This document shows positions 8,703-16,890 of a DNA stretch of 64,000 bases, piece after piece. Every line of letters begins with the position of its first letter. The stretch's first letter is position 1. The notes beneath the pieces are model-generated. The model ran no database searches. It was not told the DNA's origin and worked only from the letters and a program-made list of their open reading frames with translations. Location of the stretch: NCBI RefSeq assembly GCF_001293465.1, contig NZ_JSYZ01000017.1, positions 74,855 through 138,854 of the forward strand, written 5' to 3'. The position numbers and the translations under genes were made by a program. The DNA comes from Pseudomonas asplenii (GTDB lineage: Bacteria; Pseudomonadota; Gammaproteobacteria; Pseudomonadales; Pseudomonadaceae).

Positions 8703-9467
8703 ATGAAACTCAGCGCAAACACTGTCTTCATCACCGGCGGCACCTCGGGTATCGGCCGGGCCCTGGCCGAGGCGTTCCACCAGCGTGGCAACCAGGTCAT
8801 CATCGCCGGCCGGCGCCAGGCCCTGCTGGACGAGATCGCCCGGGCCAACCCGGGGATCGACACCATCCAGTTGGATATCAACGATCCGCAGCAGATCAAG
8901 GCGGTCGCCGGGGAAGTCATTCGCCGCCATCCGTCGCTGAACGTGGTCATCAACAACGCCGGCATCATGCCCTTCGACAATCCTGGCTCCGGTGACTACG
9001 ACGATGAGCAGGCCGTAGGCCTCTTGCAAACCAACCTGCTCGGCCCGGTGCGGATCAGCGCGGCGTTCGTCGAGCATCTCAAGCGCCAGCCCGAGGCGTA
9101 CATCATCAACAACAGTTCGGTACTGGCCTACCTGCCACTGGCGGCCACGGCCCTGTACTCGGCGACCAAGGCCGCGATCCACTCCTACTCGCTGTCGCAA
9201 CGTTTCGCCCTGCGTGATACCAGCGTCAAGGTGCTGGAAATCGCGCCGCCGTGGGTGGACACCGACCTGATCCACAAGAGCGGCGACGAGCGCGCCATGC
9301 CGCTGGACGAGTTCATCCGCGAAACCCTGGTCAAGCTCGAAACCGCGACCACCGAAGTACTGGTGGACCGGGTCGTGCCGCTGCGTGCCAACCAGGGCCA
9401 GGGCGAGCATGAGCTGATCCACCAGTTCAACCTGTCGCTGGTCGACAACCCGATTCCTGTCGCCTGA
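8703..9467 (+). CDS. SDR oxidoreductase, DltE-like
   Basis: A 254-residue SDR with TGGTSGIG at residues 11-18, NNAGIMPF near 85, and the catalytic Ser with YSATK around 140-160. It resembles the uncharacterised DltE-type subgroup of oxidoreductases. It lies 28 bases after the preceding SDR and probably shares its transcript. A terminator-like hairpin follows its stop. The substrate is unknown; two SDRs under one GlxA-type regulator suggest a small stress-response or detoxification operon, which is inference. Confidence 0.82.
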   Translation: MKLSANTVFITGGTSGIGRALAEAFHQRGNQVIIAGRRQALLDEIARANPGIDTIQLDINDPQQIKAVAGEVIRRHPSLNVVINNAGIMPFDNPGSGDYDDEQAVGLLQTNLLGPVRISAAFVEHLKRQPEAYIINNSSVLAYLPLAATALYSATKAAIHSYSLSQRFALRDTSVKVLEIAPPWVDTDLIHKSGDERAMPLDEFIRETLVKLETATTEVLVDRVVPLRANQGQGEHELIHQFNLSLVDNPIPVA

Positions 9468-9473
9468 GTGGGT

Positions 9474-9502
9474 GGGCACCTGCCGTGTTCCGGCAGGTGC
9501 CC
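9474..9502 (+). terminator. Hairpin after the SDR operon
   Basis: A 12-base perfect stem (GGGCACCTGCCG with its complement) and a 5-base loop begin 7 bases after the SDR stop. The following tract has only short T runs, so termination may be partial or Rho-assisted. Confidence 0.6.
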
Positions 9503-9661
9503 CAGCATTTTCAATGAAACATTGAAGGTCTTGCCCCGATCGGGCGGTTTTTCCGATTGAGCGGCACGGATAGCCTGACACCACTCCCATTCTGTCGGTG
9601 CCAACCTCTGATGAGGTGGCGGGCTCCCGGCAGTGTCAGTTCGAAGTCCAGGAAATCGAAA

Positions 9662-10819
9662 ATGAAAACCCTCTTCAAGGTTGCAAGCCTCGCGCTGGCC
9701 ATTTCCGCCAGCGCTTTCTCTTTCGCCGAGCAGGCCGCCACGCCGGCCGGCAAGGCCGCTCTCGAACAGGTCTACGCGTTCGACGGCGCCATGCCGACGG
9801 GGGTGACGGTGAGCGAAACCGGAAGGATTTTCGTCAACTTCCCGCGCTGGGGTGACAACGTCGAATTCACCGTGGCGGAAATCGTCGACGGCAAGCTGGT
9901 CGCCTACCCGAACCGGTCGATCAATACCGCCGATCCCAAGGACCCCGCCGCCGGCTTCATCAGCGTGCAGAGCGTGGTCGCCGATGGCCGTGGCCGGCTC
10001 TGGGTGCTCGACACCGCCGCTCCCGGGTTTTCCCGACCCAGGGCCGGGGGCGCCAAGCTGGTGGCGATCGACCTGGCCTCGAACAAGGTGGTGAAGACGC
10101 TGGTGTTCCCCGCCAGCGTCATCCTGCCGAGTACCTACGTCAACGATGTGCGCTTCGACTTCCGCGTCGGCCAGGCCGGTGTCGCCTATGTGACCGACTC
10201 TTCCGTCAGCGGTCCCGGCGGGATCATCGTGGTCGACCTTGCCACTGGCAACGCCAGCCGGCGCCTGAGCGGTGCGAAGTCGACTTCGGTCGACCCGTCC
10301 TTCGTCCCGGTGATCGAGGGCAAGCCGGCACTGATCACCCGTGACGCCCAGGGGGGGAACAGCTTCCTCAAGGTCGCCTCCGACGGCATTGCCCTGTCGA
10401 GCGATGGCCAGACCCTGTACTTCTGCCCGCTGTCGAGCCGGCACCTCTATTCGATTTCGACCGCGTTGCTGCGCGACGCCAGCGTGAGCGAGGCCGAACT
10501 GGAGAAGGCGGTCGTCGACCTGGGGGAAAAGGGCGCCTCGGACGGCCTCGAGGCGGACGCCAACGGTTCGGTGTATGCCGGCGACTACGAACACGACGCC
10601 ATCCGCCAGCGCCTGCCCGACGGGCGCTGGCAGACCATCGTCCAGGACCCGCGGGCGCAGTGGCCGGACACCCTGTCGATCGGGCCGGACGGCTATCTTT
10701 ACTTCACCGCGAACCAGTTGCATCGCTCGCCCGGTTTCCATGATGGGCAGGACAAGCGGGAAAAACCCTACCGGCTGATGCGGGTGCGGATCGACGCCAA
10801 GCCGGCGGCGACCCACTGA
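9662..10819 (+). CDS. Secreted MRJP/Yellow-family beta-propeller protein
   Basis: A 385-residue exported protein with a signal peptide (residues 1-22, ending SFAEQ). It has the major royal jelly protein/Yellow fold: the FPRWG motif near 60, GRLWVLDTAAPG near 115, and YVNDVRFD, YVTDSS and LYFCPLSSRHLYSI blades further on. Bacterial members are sometimes labelled L-dopachrome tautomerase-related, but no activity can be inferred. ATG 9662 directly precedes the signal peptide and has AGGAA upstream. It is monocistronic and convergent with the EEP gene. Confidence 0.85.
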   Translation: MKTLFKVASLALAISASAFSFAEQAATPAGKAALEQVYAFDGAMPTGVTVSETGRIFVNFPRWGDNVEFTVAEIVDGKLVAYPNRSINTADPKDPAAGFISVQSVVADGRGRLWVLDTAAPGFSRPRAGGAKLVAIDLASNKVVKTLVFPASVILPSTYVNDVRFDFRVGQAGVAYVTDSSVSGPGGIIVVDLATGNASRRLSGAKSTSVDPSFVPVIEGKPALITRDAQGGNSFLKVASDGIALSSDGQTLYFCPLSSRHLYSISTALLRDASVSEAELEKAVVDLGEKGASDGLEADANGSVYAGDYEHDAIRQRLPDGRWQTIVQDPRAQWPDTLSIGPDGYLYFTANQLHRSPGFHDGQDKREKPYRLMRVRIDAKPAATH

Positions 10820-10834
10820 GGGCCCTGAAGGCCG

Positions 10835-11917
10835 CTAGTGCCCGGCCGGCAATAGAAACCGCGCCACCAGCGGCAGGTGATCGGAGATCTTCAGCGTATC
10901 GTCCTGGCGCACCTGTGCCTGCACCCGGCGCATCTTCGCGCTGTAGAAGAAGTAGTCCAGCGTGCGGTCCGGGCCGCTGATGGCGGGGTTGTTCGGATAG
11001 AAGGTCAGCCACTGCTCGCGGTCGATCCCGCTGGCTTCATTGTTGCTCGGGATCATCGGGTACTTGTCCCACAGCACGTGCAGTTCGCTGTCCGCCGAAT
11101 AGCCGCCGCGCAACTGCGCCGGCAGGCGCAGATACTGGCCCAGGGGCAGCAGGTTGAAATCGCCGCCGATCAGCCAGGGCGTGCCCTGGCTTTCGAGCTT
11201 GTCCAGCAGATGGGTGGTCGCCTGCACCTGGCGCAACTGGGTATCGTTCTGGGCAAAGGGCGCCAGCTGGGTGTTGATCACCGCCAGTTGATCGCCATTG
11301 CTCATCGGCAGGTAGTTGAGCAGCAGTGCCGGGCGGGGCTGGAACTGGCGGGCGATCAGGTTGGCCGGGCCGAGGGGCAGTTGCAGGCGCTCGGCATGTT
11401 CGACCTGGTAGCGGCTGAGAATCGCCAGCTTGCGGCCGACGCTGCCGAGGATATGCCAGTTGGGCACGAAATCGGCTTTCCAGTCGAAGGCCTGCGTGCT
11501 GCAGGGGTAGAGGTCGGCGACCCGTTCCTGGAGCAGTTTGAGCTGATCCTGATAGGCGCTGGCCTTGGCGTTGTCGTCCACTTCCTGCAACAGCACGAGG
11601 TCCGGCTGCTCGTCACGAATCACCCGCGAGACTTCATCGAGGCTGAAGGCCATGTCGGCCTGCGTCGGGCGTTCATCCTTGCCGTTGCCGTCGGCCGTTT
11701 CGTACCAGAACACGTAGCGCTTGCCGGCCAGGTACTGGACGTTCCAGGTCATCACCTTGAGCGCCTGGCCGGCGACCAGCACCGGCGCCTGGGCGGTGCA
11801 ACTGACGGGCAGGGTTTCCTTGTCGGCGGGGCGCCAGGTCAGGCTGTAGAGGGCGAGGCCGAGCAGGGCGGCGATCAGGACGAGGCTGAGAACGGTGTAA
11901 CGTAATAAACGGGTCAT
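10835..11917 (-). CDS. Endonuclease/exonuclease/phosphatase family protein, membrane anchored
   Basis: A 360-residue protein with one N-terminal membrane helix (residues 8-26). An EEP (DNase I-like) domain follows, with TWNVQYL, the metal-binding LLQEVDDN, GGDFNLLPLG and SDHLPLVARF at the C-terminus. These supply the usual Asn, Glu, Asp-x-Asn and Asp-His residues. The anchor suggests a periplasmic catalytic domain. The substrate (nucleic acid or phospholipid/phosphoinositide-like) is open. Confidence 0.85.
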   Translation of the reverse strand: MTRLLRYTVLSLVLIAALLGLALYSLTWRPADKETLPVSCTAQAPVLVAGQALKVMTWNVQYLAGKRYVFWYETADGNGKDERPTQADMAFSLDEVSRVIRDEQPDLVLLQEVDDNAKASAYQDQLKLLQERVADLYPCSTQAFDWKADFVPNWHILGSVGRKLAILSRYQVEHAERLQLPLGPANLIARQFQPRPALLLNYLPMSNGDQLAVINTQLAPFAQNDTQLRQVQATTHLLDKLESQGTPWLIGGDFNLLPLGQYLRLPAQLRGGYSADSELHVLWDKYPMIPSNNEASGIDREQWLTFYPNNPAISGPDRTLDYFFYSAKMRRVQAQVRQDDTLKISDHLPLVARFLLPAGH

Positions 11918-12004
11918 GGGCGCGGCTTATGACGTTGCAGTTGATGTGGGAGCATACCCGACAGCCTTGTCAGCGGTTAACCCCGCTCCCTGAGGGCTGT
12001 CCGG

Positions 12005-12667
12005 TCAGTCCCGGCCAGGCTTTTCGCTGATCAGCATATACAAACGGAAGAGCACGACGCTGGTGAACAGTTGTAAAAAACTGTGGGCGCTGTCGATGAC
12101 CAGCGTCAGCAGCGGGTTCTGCGGCTCCGGGTAGAGGTTGGCGGTGATCCCCTTGAGTATCCACAGCGGCGCCATGACGCAGAGGATGCAGGTGAAGATC
12201 AGCCAGAAATGCCCACGGCTGAGATTGAAGCTCTCCTTCATCGCCCGCAGGGGCTCGCTCCTGTTCAGCACCAGCCGGTATTCGGCGAAAGCCAGGACCA
12301 CGGTCAGCCAGATGCCGGGCAGGAAATACAACGACAGACCCAGCACGGTCGCCACGGTGGTGGTCGCCGCCAGCAGGGCCATGCGTGGCCACAGGCTCAG
12401 GGCCGCGGCCAGCAGCACGCGATTGGCGGGTGCTTCTGCGCGGGTACGGGCATCGAGGAACAGGATCAGTGCCGCGGTGTACAGCGGGTAGACCACCAGC
12501 CCGGCCAGCAGGTCGTAGGTGGGTGGGGCGTCGGGGCCGATGGCATTATCCAGCAGGTGCTGGAGCACGGTTTCGAGCACTATCAGGGGCAGGCAGAGCC
12601 CGGCGATCCGGCCCAGGTTGCGGCGGAAGAAATACAGGGAGTCGCGCAGTACGGTGAACGGAGTCAT
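12005..12667 (-). CDS. YciC-family (UPF0259-like) inner-membrane protein
   Basis: A 220-residue polytopic membrane protein beginning MTPFTVLRDSLYFFRRNLG, with about five or six hydrophobic segments and the RFAEYRLVLNRSEPLRAM-like cytosolic loop typical of YciC/UPF0259 proteins. Function is unknown. ATG 12667 was chosen; the longer in-frame extension runs through the intergenic region and is not hydrophobic. It is divergent from the DUF2076 gene. Confidence 0.75.
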   Translation of the reverse strand: MTPFTVLRDSLYFFRRNLGRIAGLCLPLIVLETVLQHLLDNAIGPDAPPTYDLLAGLVVYPLYTAALILFLDARTRAEAPANRVLLAAALSLWPRMALLAATTTVATVLGLSLYFLPGIWLTVVLAFAEYRLVLNRSEPLRAMKESFNLSRGHFWLIFTCILCVMAPLWILKGITANLYPEPQNPLLTLVIDSAHSFLQLFTSVVLFRLYMLISEKPGRD

Positions 12668-12847
12668 GGGATCGCTATCAAGGTCAAAGCAAGGCGCCAC
12701 TTTAACCGATGCGGCTGGCCGACACTCAAATGTAAACGTTGCGTAAGGATCATTGAAACTTCCTGCAACAACCCCATAACTGATGCACGTCCCTGCCAGC
12801 GTTGGCCCGGACGACCGATTTCTACCCGGCAATCTGATGAGGTCGCC

Positions 12848-13600
12848 ATGAATAGCGAAGAGCAAACCCTGATCGATGGACTGTTTTCACGGTTGCAACA
12901 AGCCGAAAAGGATTCAGCCCCGCGTGACGCCCAGGCCGAGGCGCGGATCAAGGAGCATCTGACGCGCCAGCCGGCTGCGCCGTACTACATGACTCAATCG
13001 ATCCTGGTGCAGGAGCACGCGATCAAGAGTCTCGACGAGCAGAACAAGCAACTCCAGGCCCAGGTCCAGCAGCTTCAGGCCGAATTGCAGCAGGCCCGTG
13101 CCCAGGGCGCGGCACCGGCGCAGAGCAGCGGCGGGTTCCTGTCGAGCCTCTTCGGCGGTGGCAATCGCGAAGCGGCCCCGGCTCCGGCCCCTGCCAGCTC
13201 GGGTGGCGGTTGGCGTGAGCCGGCGCGGCCAGCTTTCAACGCCCAGCCGCAGCAGAGCTACAACCCTCCACCCAGCTACGCACCACAGCAGGCGGCCCCG
13301 GCCGCGCCGATCGGCAGCGGCTTCCTCGGTGGCGCGCTGAAAACCGCAGCGGGCGTGGCCGGCGGCGTGATGCTGGCCGAAGGCATCAGCAGCCTGTTCC
13401 ACCACAACCAGCAACAGCCGCAGATCATCGAGGAAATCATCGAGCCCGCGCCGATGAGCAACAACGATGGCTGGGGCAATGGTGGCGGTTGGGGCGACGA
13501 GCAGCGCATGGCCAACAACGACGCCTGGGGCAATAACGATCAGGGCGGTTTCCTCGACAGCGACGACAGCTCCTTCTCTGACGACGACTCCTACGTCTGA
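12848..13600 (+). CDS. DUF2076 protein
   Basis: A 250-residue protein. The N-terminal DUF2076 segment (TLIDGLFSRLQQAE, then QPAAPYYMTQSILVQEHAI) is followed by a coiled coil (about residues 58-88, rich in Gln and Leu). Then come a Pro/Ala/Gln linker, a Gly/Ala-rich hydrophobic stretch (GALKTAAGVAGGVMLAEGI, about 160-180) and an Asn/Gly/Trp-rich tail ending in Asp/Ser repeats. The hydrophobic stretch may insert in a membrane. Function is unknown. Confidence 0.8.
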   Translation: MNSEEQTLIDGLFSRLQQAEKDSAPRDAQAEARIKEHLTRQPAAPYYMTQSILVQEHAIKSLDEQNKQLQAQVQQLQAELQQARAQGAAPAQSSGGFLSSLFGGGNREAAPAPAPASSGGGWREPARPAFNAQPQQSYNPPPSYAPQQAAPAAPIGSGFLGGALKTAAGVAGGVMLAEGISSLFHHNQQQPQIIEEIIEPAPMSNNDGWGNGGGWGDEQRMANNDAWGNNDQGGFLDSDDSSFSDDDSYV

Positions 13601-13610
13601 TCCCTCGCAA

Positions 13611-13634
13611 TCCGGGGCGCCAGGGTGCCCCGGA
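13611..13634 (+). terminator. Hairpin after the DUF2076 gene
   Basis: The stem TCCGGGGC with GCCCCGGA and an 8-base loop lies 10 bases after the DUF2076 stop. No long T run follows, so this is a weak terminator candidate. Confidence 0.45.
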
Positions 13635-13798
13635 CTACCCTTATCCCCCTACGGAAGGCCGTCTTCCCGGCCATTCGCGGACGAAGCGCAGGTGGCGATT
13701 GTTCGCGGAATCTTGCCCCATGCTGGCATACTGAGCGTCTGCTCGCTTTCGAGTGTCCGTCAGCCCGCCAGTGCGCGTCTGCGCCATGAGGATTCGCG

Positions 13799-14278
13799 GT
13801 GAAGAAAATCGCTGTGTTCGCCGATGTGCAGAACCTCTATTACACCGTCCGCCAGGCCTATGGTTGCCATTTCAACTATGCCGCCCTGTGGGCTGATATC
13901 AGCCGGCGTGGGGAAATCGTCGAGGCCTATGCCTATGCGATCGACCGCGGCGACAGCAAGCAGCAGCAATTCCAGCAGATCCTGCGCAACCTGGGCTTCA
14001 CGGTGAAACTCAAGCCGTACATCCAGCGCAGCGACGGTTCGGCCAAGGGCGACTGGGACGTGGGCATCACCCTCGACATCATGGATGCGGCACCGAATGT
14101 CGATGAAGTGGTGCTGGCTTCCGGCGATGGCGACTTCGACCTGCTGCTCGAACGCATCATCGCCAGGCACGGGGTCGACGCGGTGGCCTATGGTGTGCCG
14201 GGGCTGACCGCCAACTCGCTGATTCGCGCAGCGAGCCGCTACGTGCCGATCGAAGGCGCGTTGCTGCTGAAAAACTGA
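13799..14278 (+). CDS. NYN (LabA/PIN-like) domain protein
   Basis: A 159-residue protein covering a whole NYN domain. VFADVQNLYY near residue 6 gives the first acidic residue, KGDWDVGITLDIM near 80 the central ones, and VLASGDGDFDLLL near 103 the last. The fold is that of PIN-like nucleases, probably RNases. A GTG start is used, with GAGGA 7 bases upstream; a nearby ATG at 13786 is out of frame. It is followed 28 bases later by a DEDDh exonuclease gene, so two nucleic-acid enzymes share one transcript. Confidence 0.82.
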   Translation: MKKIAVFADVQNLYYTVRQAYGCHFNYAALWADISRRGEIVEAYAYAIDRGDSKQQQFQQILRNLGFTVKLKPYIQRSDGSAKGDWDVGITLDIMDAAPNVDEVVLASGDGDFDLLLERIIARHGVDAVAYGVPGLTANSLIRAASRYVPIEGALLLKN

Positions 14279-14306
14279 ACAACCGATTATTGAAAGGGCA
14301 GGGCTT

Positions 14307-14918
14307 TTGGAACGTATTGCGGTCATCGACTTTGAAACCACCGGGATCTCGCCGAGCAGCAGTTGCCGGGCGACGGAAATCGCCGTGGTCATCCTGGAAG
14401 AAGGGCGCATCGTCGACCGTTACCAGAGCCTGATGAATGCCGGTGTGCGAGTGCCAGCGTTCATCGAACAACTGACCGGCATCAGCAACGCCATGCTGCG
14501 CACGGCGCCATCGGCCGAGCAGGTGATGAACGAGGTCAACCAGTTCGTCGGCGTCACGCCGCTGCTGGCGCACAATGCGGCGTTCGACCAGAAGTTCTGG
14601 GACTACGAGCTGTCGCGGATCAAGCGCACCCGCCTGCAGAACTTTGCCTGCTCACTGCTGCTGGCGCGCCGCCTGATGCCGGCGGCGCCGAACCACAAGC
14701 TCGGCACCCTGACCACCTATGCACAGTTGCCCAATACCGGGAAGGCGCACCGGGCCATGGCCGATGCCGAGATGGCGGCGAACCTGCTGGCGCATATGGT
14801 TGGGGAATTGCGTGACAAGCACGGGCTGCGGGAGCTGTCCCATGACCTGTTGTGCAAGCTGCAGAAAGTGCCGGCGGCGAAGGTGGGGGAGCAGTTGAAG
14901 CGGTATCGGGGTGTTTGA
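14307..14918 (+). CDS. DEDDh 3'-5' exonuclease domain protein
   Basis: A 203-residue protein of the DnaQ/PolC-epsilon exonuclease fold. Exo I is DFETTG (residues 8-13), Exo II is LLAHNAAFDQKF near 90, and Exo III is HRAMADAEM near 148, giving the full D-E-D-H-D set. The length suggests a stand-alone exonuclease rather than a polymerase subunit. A TTG at 14307 is the probable start, preceded by AGGGCAGGG; the family begins at the same Glu-Arg-Ile. It is in an operon with the NYN protein. Confidence 0.82.
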   Translation: MERIAVIDFETTGISPSSSCRATEIAVVILEEGRIVDRYQSLMNAGVRVPAFIEQLTGISNAMLRTAPSAEQVMNEVNQFVGVTPLLAHNAAFDQKFWDYELSRIKRTRLQNFACSLLLARRLMPAAPNHKLGTLTTYAQLPNTGKAHRAMADAEMAANLLAHMVGELRDKHGLRELSHDLLCKLQKVPAAKVGEQLKRYRGV

Positions 14919-14951
14919 GTCAAACCAGGATGAGTGTTGCCCTGAGTCGTG

Positions 14952-15293
14952 TTAATCGAGATCTTTAATCAGGCAGTAATGCACCAGCCAATCCCTCACG
15001 TTTTGTGCCTGATTCAATACCAGGTGCACAACGGCTGTGTCGCTGGCGGCGTCATGGCTGTAGATAACCCGATAAGGATTGTAATTCAGTTCTCGATACT
15101 GAATGGCCCCCAGTTCCGCAGCTTGCAGGCAGAGCTGTCCGGATTCCGGGTGGTCGTTGAGTCGGTTTTCTACTTTATCTTCCAGTTCACCAAAGTACTT
15201 TGAGGCGGCTTGATGGCCAACCTTGTTGGCCAGATGGAGTTCCTGCATGTCGATCGAGCGGATGGCGGCGTGGGTGAAAACCGTACGGGTCAT
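14952..15293 (-). CDS. RelE/ParE-family toxin
   Basis: A 113-residue protein with the ParE/RelE fold pattern: an N-terminal helical half (IRSIDMQELHLANKVG), then YRELNYNPYRVIYSHD in the core strands and a C-terminal VVHLVLNQAQNVRD. ParE-type members poison gyrase and RelE-type members cleave mRNA; sequence alone does not decide. It overlaps by 4 bases (ATGA) the upstream antitoxin gene, the usual antitoxin-first order. It sits at the left edge of a small accessory patch. Confidence 0.8.
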   Translation of the reverse strand: MTRTVFTHAAIRSIDMQELHLANKVGHQAASKYFGELEDKVENRLNDHPESGQLCLQAAELGAIQYRELNYNPYRVIYSHDAASDTAVVHLVLNQAQNVRDWLVHYCLIKDLD

Positions 15294-15526
15294 TTTCTGG
15301 CTCTACGAGCGCGCATTTCGTCAGCCGTCAGGAACTTGCCTTCGGCATATTCGCGAGAGCTGATAGCCAGTAGCTTGACAAGGGCCAAGGCTTCATCCCG
15401 GTGAACTCGATCCTCATAGGATTCGACGACATAAGCCGGCTTGCCGTTTTGCGTAACGATCATCGGTTCTTGAAGGTCCAGATCGGACGCATGTGCTTTC
15501 AGGTAGCTGATTGTCTCGACGCGCAT
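15290..15526 (-). CDS. Phd/YefM-family antitoxin
   Basis: A 78-residue protein beginning MRVETISYLKAHASDLDL, followed by the family motif EPMIVTQNGKPAYVVESYE (residues 20-38). A charged helical C-terminus would wrap the toxin. Phd/YefM proteins both neutralise their toxin and repress the operon. It is translationally coupled to the toxin by a 4-base overlap. The C-terminal Arg/Ala/Glu-rich segment is long enough for toxin binding, so the pair looks intact. Confidence 0.82.
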   Translation of the reverse strand: MRVETISYLKAHASDLDLQEPMIVTQNGKPAYVVESYEDRVHRDEALALVKLLAISSREYAEGKFLTADEMRARRARK

Positions 15527-15654
15527 GAGCGACTGTCTCCATCGAGGTGCGAGCGGTGTGTTGGAGTATCAGGCTGGGCCGGATGATCCTTGACTAGTAT
15601 GAACCTAATTCAGTCCGAATTTGAACCGCTCGTAAGATTCTGGGCAAACTCCTC

Positions 15655-15709
15655 GCCATCAGCCATCAGCCATCAGCCATCAGCCATCAGCCATCAGCCA
15701 TCAGCCATT
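15655..15709. repeat. Heptamer tandem repeat, unit AGCCATC, about 8 copies
   Basis: Six perfect AGCCATC units run from 15661 to 15702. They are preceded by a partial GCCATC (15655-15660) and followed by a variant AGCCATT (15703-15709). A 7-base unit shifts frame at each slippage, and copy number is likely to vary between strains. Confidence 0.95.
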
Positions 15710-15839
15710 TGCAGAGATAGGGATAGTATGGGGAGATGGATAAGCCTGCACGGTACCTACGGCTATTTTCCCGACTTTGGGAAATGTCGTACTTCTGGTG
15801 GCGACATGTGCTGTCTTTTCCGTGTGGTGTATCGCCGCT

Positions 15840-16091
15840 AGCCTTTCCGCGTCATCGCCAAATCGGTGACAGGGCGTAGGAACCCTTGCAATTGACTCTT
15901 TCGATACTGAGCATCCACCATACTCGCTGGCTTCTTTAGCCAGTGTGCCCTTTATGGTGGCCGTGCGCGGGCACGTTGATTCGTGGCCGAGTGTCCGAGA
16001 GAGCTCGGTTCCTACCCCGCGTACGGCTGCCACCCAAGTCCGTAGGAAGGCTTTACATGGCAGCTCCTTGAATCTCTCGGAGTGTTCCAAA
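15840..16091 (+). promoter_or_regulatory. Putative structured leader upstream of the Bro-N gene
   Basis: A long-range inverted repeat joins GGGCGTAGGAACC (15872-15884) with GGTTCCTACCCC (16007-16018), enclosing about 120 bases that contain further hairpins such as CGTGCGCGGGCACG (15962-15975). The leader ends in GGAG, 9 bases before ATG 16092. I recall similar GTAGGAACC-type leaders before small DUF3077/DUF6124 genes in Pseudomonas, but cannot verify that here. Confidence 0.45.
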
Positions 16092-16658
16092 ATGGGAAAA
16101 GTCATTCTCGAAAGTCTCGCTGAAACCATACAAGGCCTTCTTGATAACGGCACTGCTTCTGGTGCGTCAGGGCAGCTTGGACCTGCAGCCAACATGGCCT
16201 TCGAACCGCAGATATTTAACCGCCACCACCTGAAACTCCGCGCCTTGCTCCTGCATGACGAAGCCTGGTTCTGCGCCCGTGATGTCGGGCGGTTGATGGG
16301 GATCGAGTGGCACGAGCGCAAGGCGGTCAAGCTCGACCCGGATCAGCGTCGTACCCTGAACCTGCAGGGCAACAGCGGCCCCGAGGAACATCTGATGATC
16401 AGCGAGTCCGGTGTCTATGCGATGCTGGTCTATCACTACCTGCCGGAGAACCGCCACTTGCGCCAGTGGCTGACTCACCAGGTGCTGCCGATGTTGCGCG
16501 ACCAGCCGCAACCGGCTCAGACCCAGGCGCCGAGCCTGGGCTTGCTGGAGTGGCAAGGAGGGGCACTGAGCCTGCTGCACTGGCGCAAGGAGCCCTGGAT
16601 CCGCCTGCGGGACATGCCGCAGGTGGTGCCGGTGGCTGGGAGTGGTTGTCTCTGGTGA
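16092..16658 (+). CDS. Bro-N domain protein (phage antirepressor-like)
   Basis: A 188-residue protein. Its core (about residues 45-145) is a Bro-N domain: RHHLKLRALLLHDEAWFCARDVGRLMG, then the typical SESGVYAMLVYHYLPENRHLRQWL. Bro-N proteins bind DNA and are best known from phage antirepressors; stand-alone chromosomal copies are frequent in Pseudomonas. ATG 16092 has a GGAG 9 bases upstream; ATG 16194 begins exactly at the domain (MAFEPQIF) but has a poor ribosome site. The extra 34 N-terminal residues may come from the leader cassette. There are no phage genes nearby. Confidence 0.75.
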   Translation: MGKVILESLAETIQGLLDNGTASGASGQLGPAANMAFEPQIFNRHHLKLRALLLHDEAWFCARDVGRLMGIEWHERKAVKLDPDQRRTLNLQGNSGPEEHLMISESGVYAMLVYHYLPENRHLRQWLTHQVLPMLRDQPQPAQTQAPSLGLLEWQGGALSLLHWRKEPWIRLRDMPQVVPVAGSGCLW

Positions 16659-16680
16659 GGGGCTGACCTGAATGACTCTA

Positions 16681-16824
16681 TGGCGAGCGGGCTTGCCCGC
16701 GCTCGGCTGCGAAGCAGCCGTAAAACCGGACACCTCAGTGGCCTGGGCGTTCTCGGTTGTCTGGTTTCGGGGCCGCTTTGCGCCCCAGCGCGGCGGTGCG
16801 GCGTCCCGACAAGCCCGCTCGCCA
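16681..16824. repeat. REP doublet (inverted), GCGAGCGGGCTTG type
   Basis: The 15-base ends TGGCGAGCGGGCTTG (16681-16695) and CAAGCCCGCTCGCCA (16810-16824) are perfect inverted copies. They flank about 115 bases that include smaller hairpins such as CGGCTGCGAAGCAGCCG. This is the arrangement of a Pseudomonas REP doublet (BIME). It lies between the convergent ends of the Bro-N gene and an lrp-type gene. Confidence 0.85.
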
Positions 16825-16890
16825 CAAAAGCTTGATCGCCACATCCCCCTGGTCCGATCACCACAAGCTGGAGCCAGCTTCCATGTCTTG

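Larger units (their letters stand above)
15527..16091. other. 565-base accessory intergenic region
   Basis: The region between the antitoxin and Bro-N genes has no supported coding sequence. It holds the antitoxin promoter (15527-15600), a 7-base tandem repeat (15655-15709) and a long potentially structured leader (about 15840-16091). A short open frame at 15590-15841 runs through the tandem repeat and is not believed. Confidence 0.6.

Noticed and set aside
12083..12847. 255-codon upstream extension of the DUF2076 gene
   Set aside because: It is antisense to the YciC-type gene; the family start is ATG 12848.
15655..15709. Possible CRISPR-like repeat
   Set aside because: The 7-base units are directly adjacent with no spacers and no cas genes; it is a simple tandem repeat.
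15590..15841. 83-codon open frame in the accessory region
   Set aside because: It runs through the heptamer repeat, so its Ser-Ala-Ile-Ser-His-Gln-Pro repeats are a by-product, and it has no family match I know.
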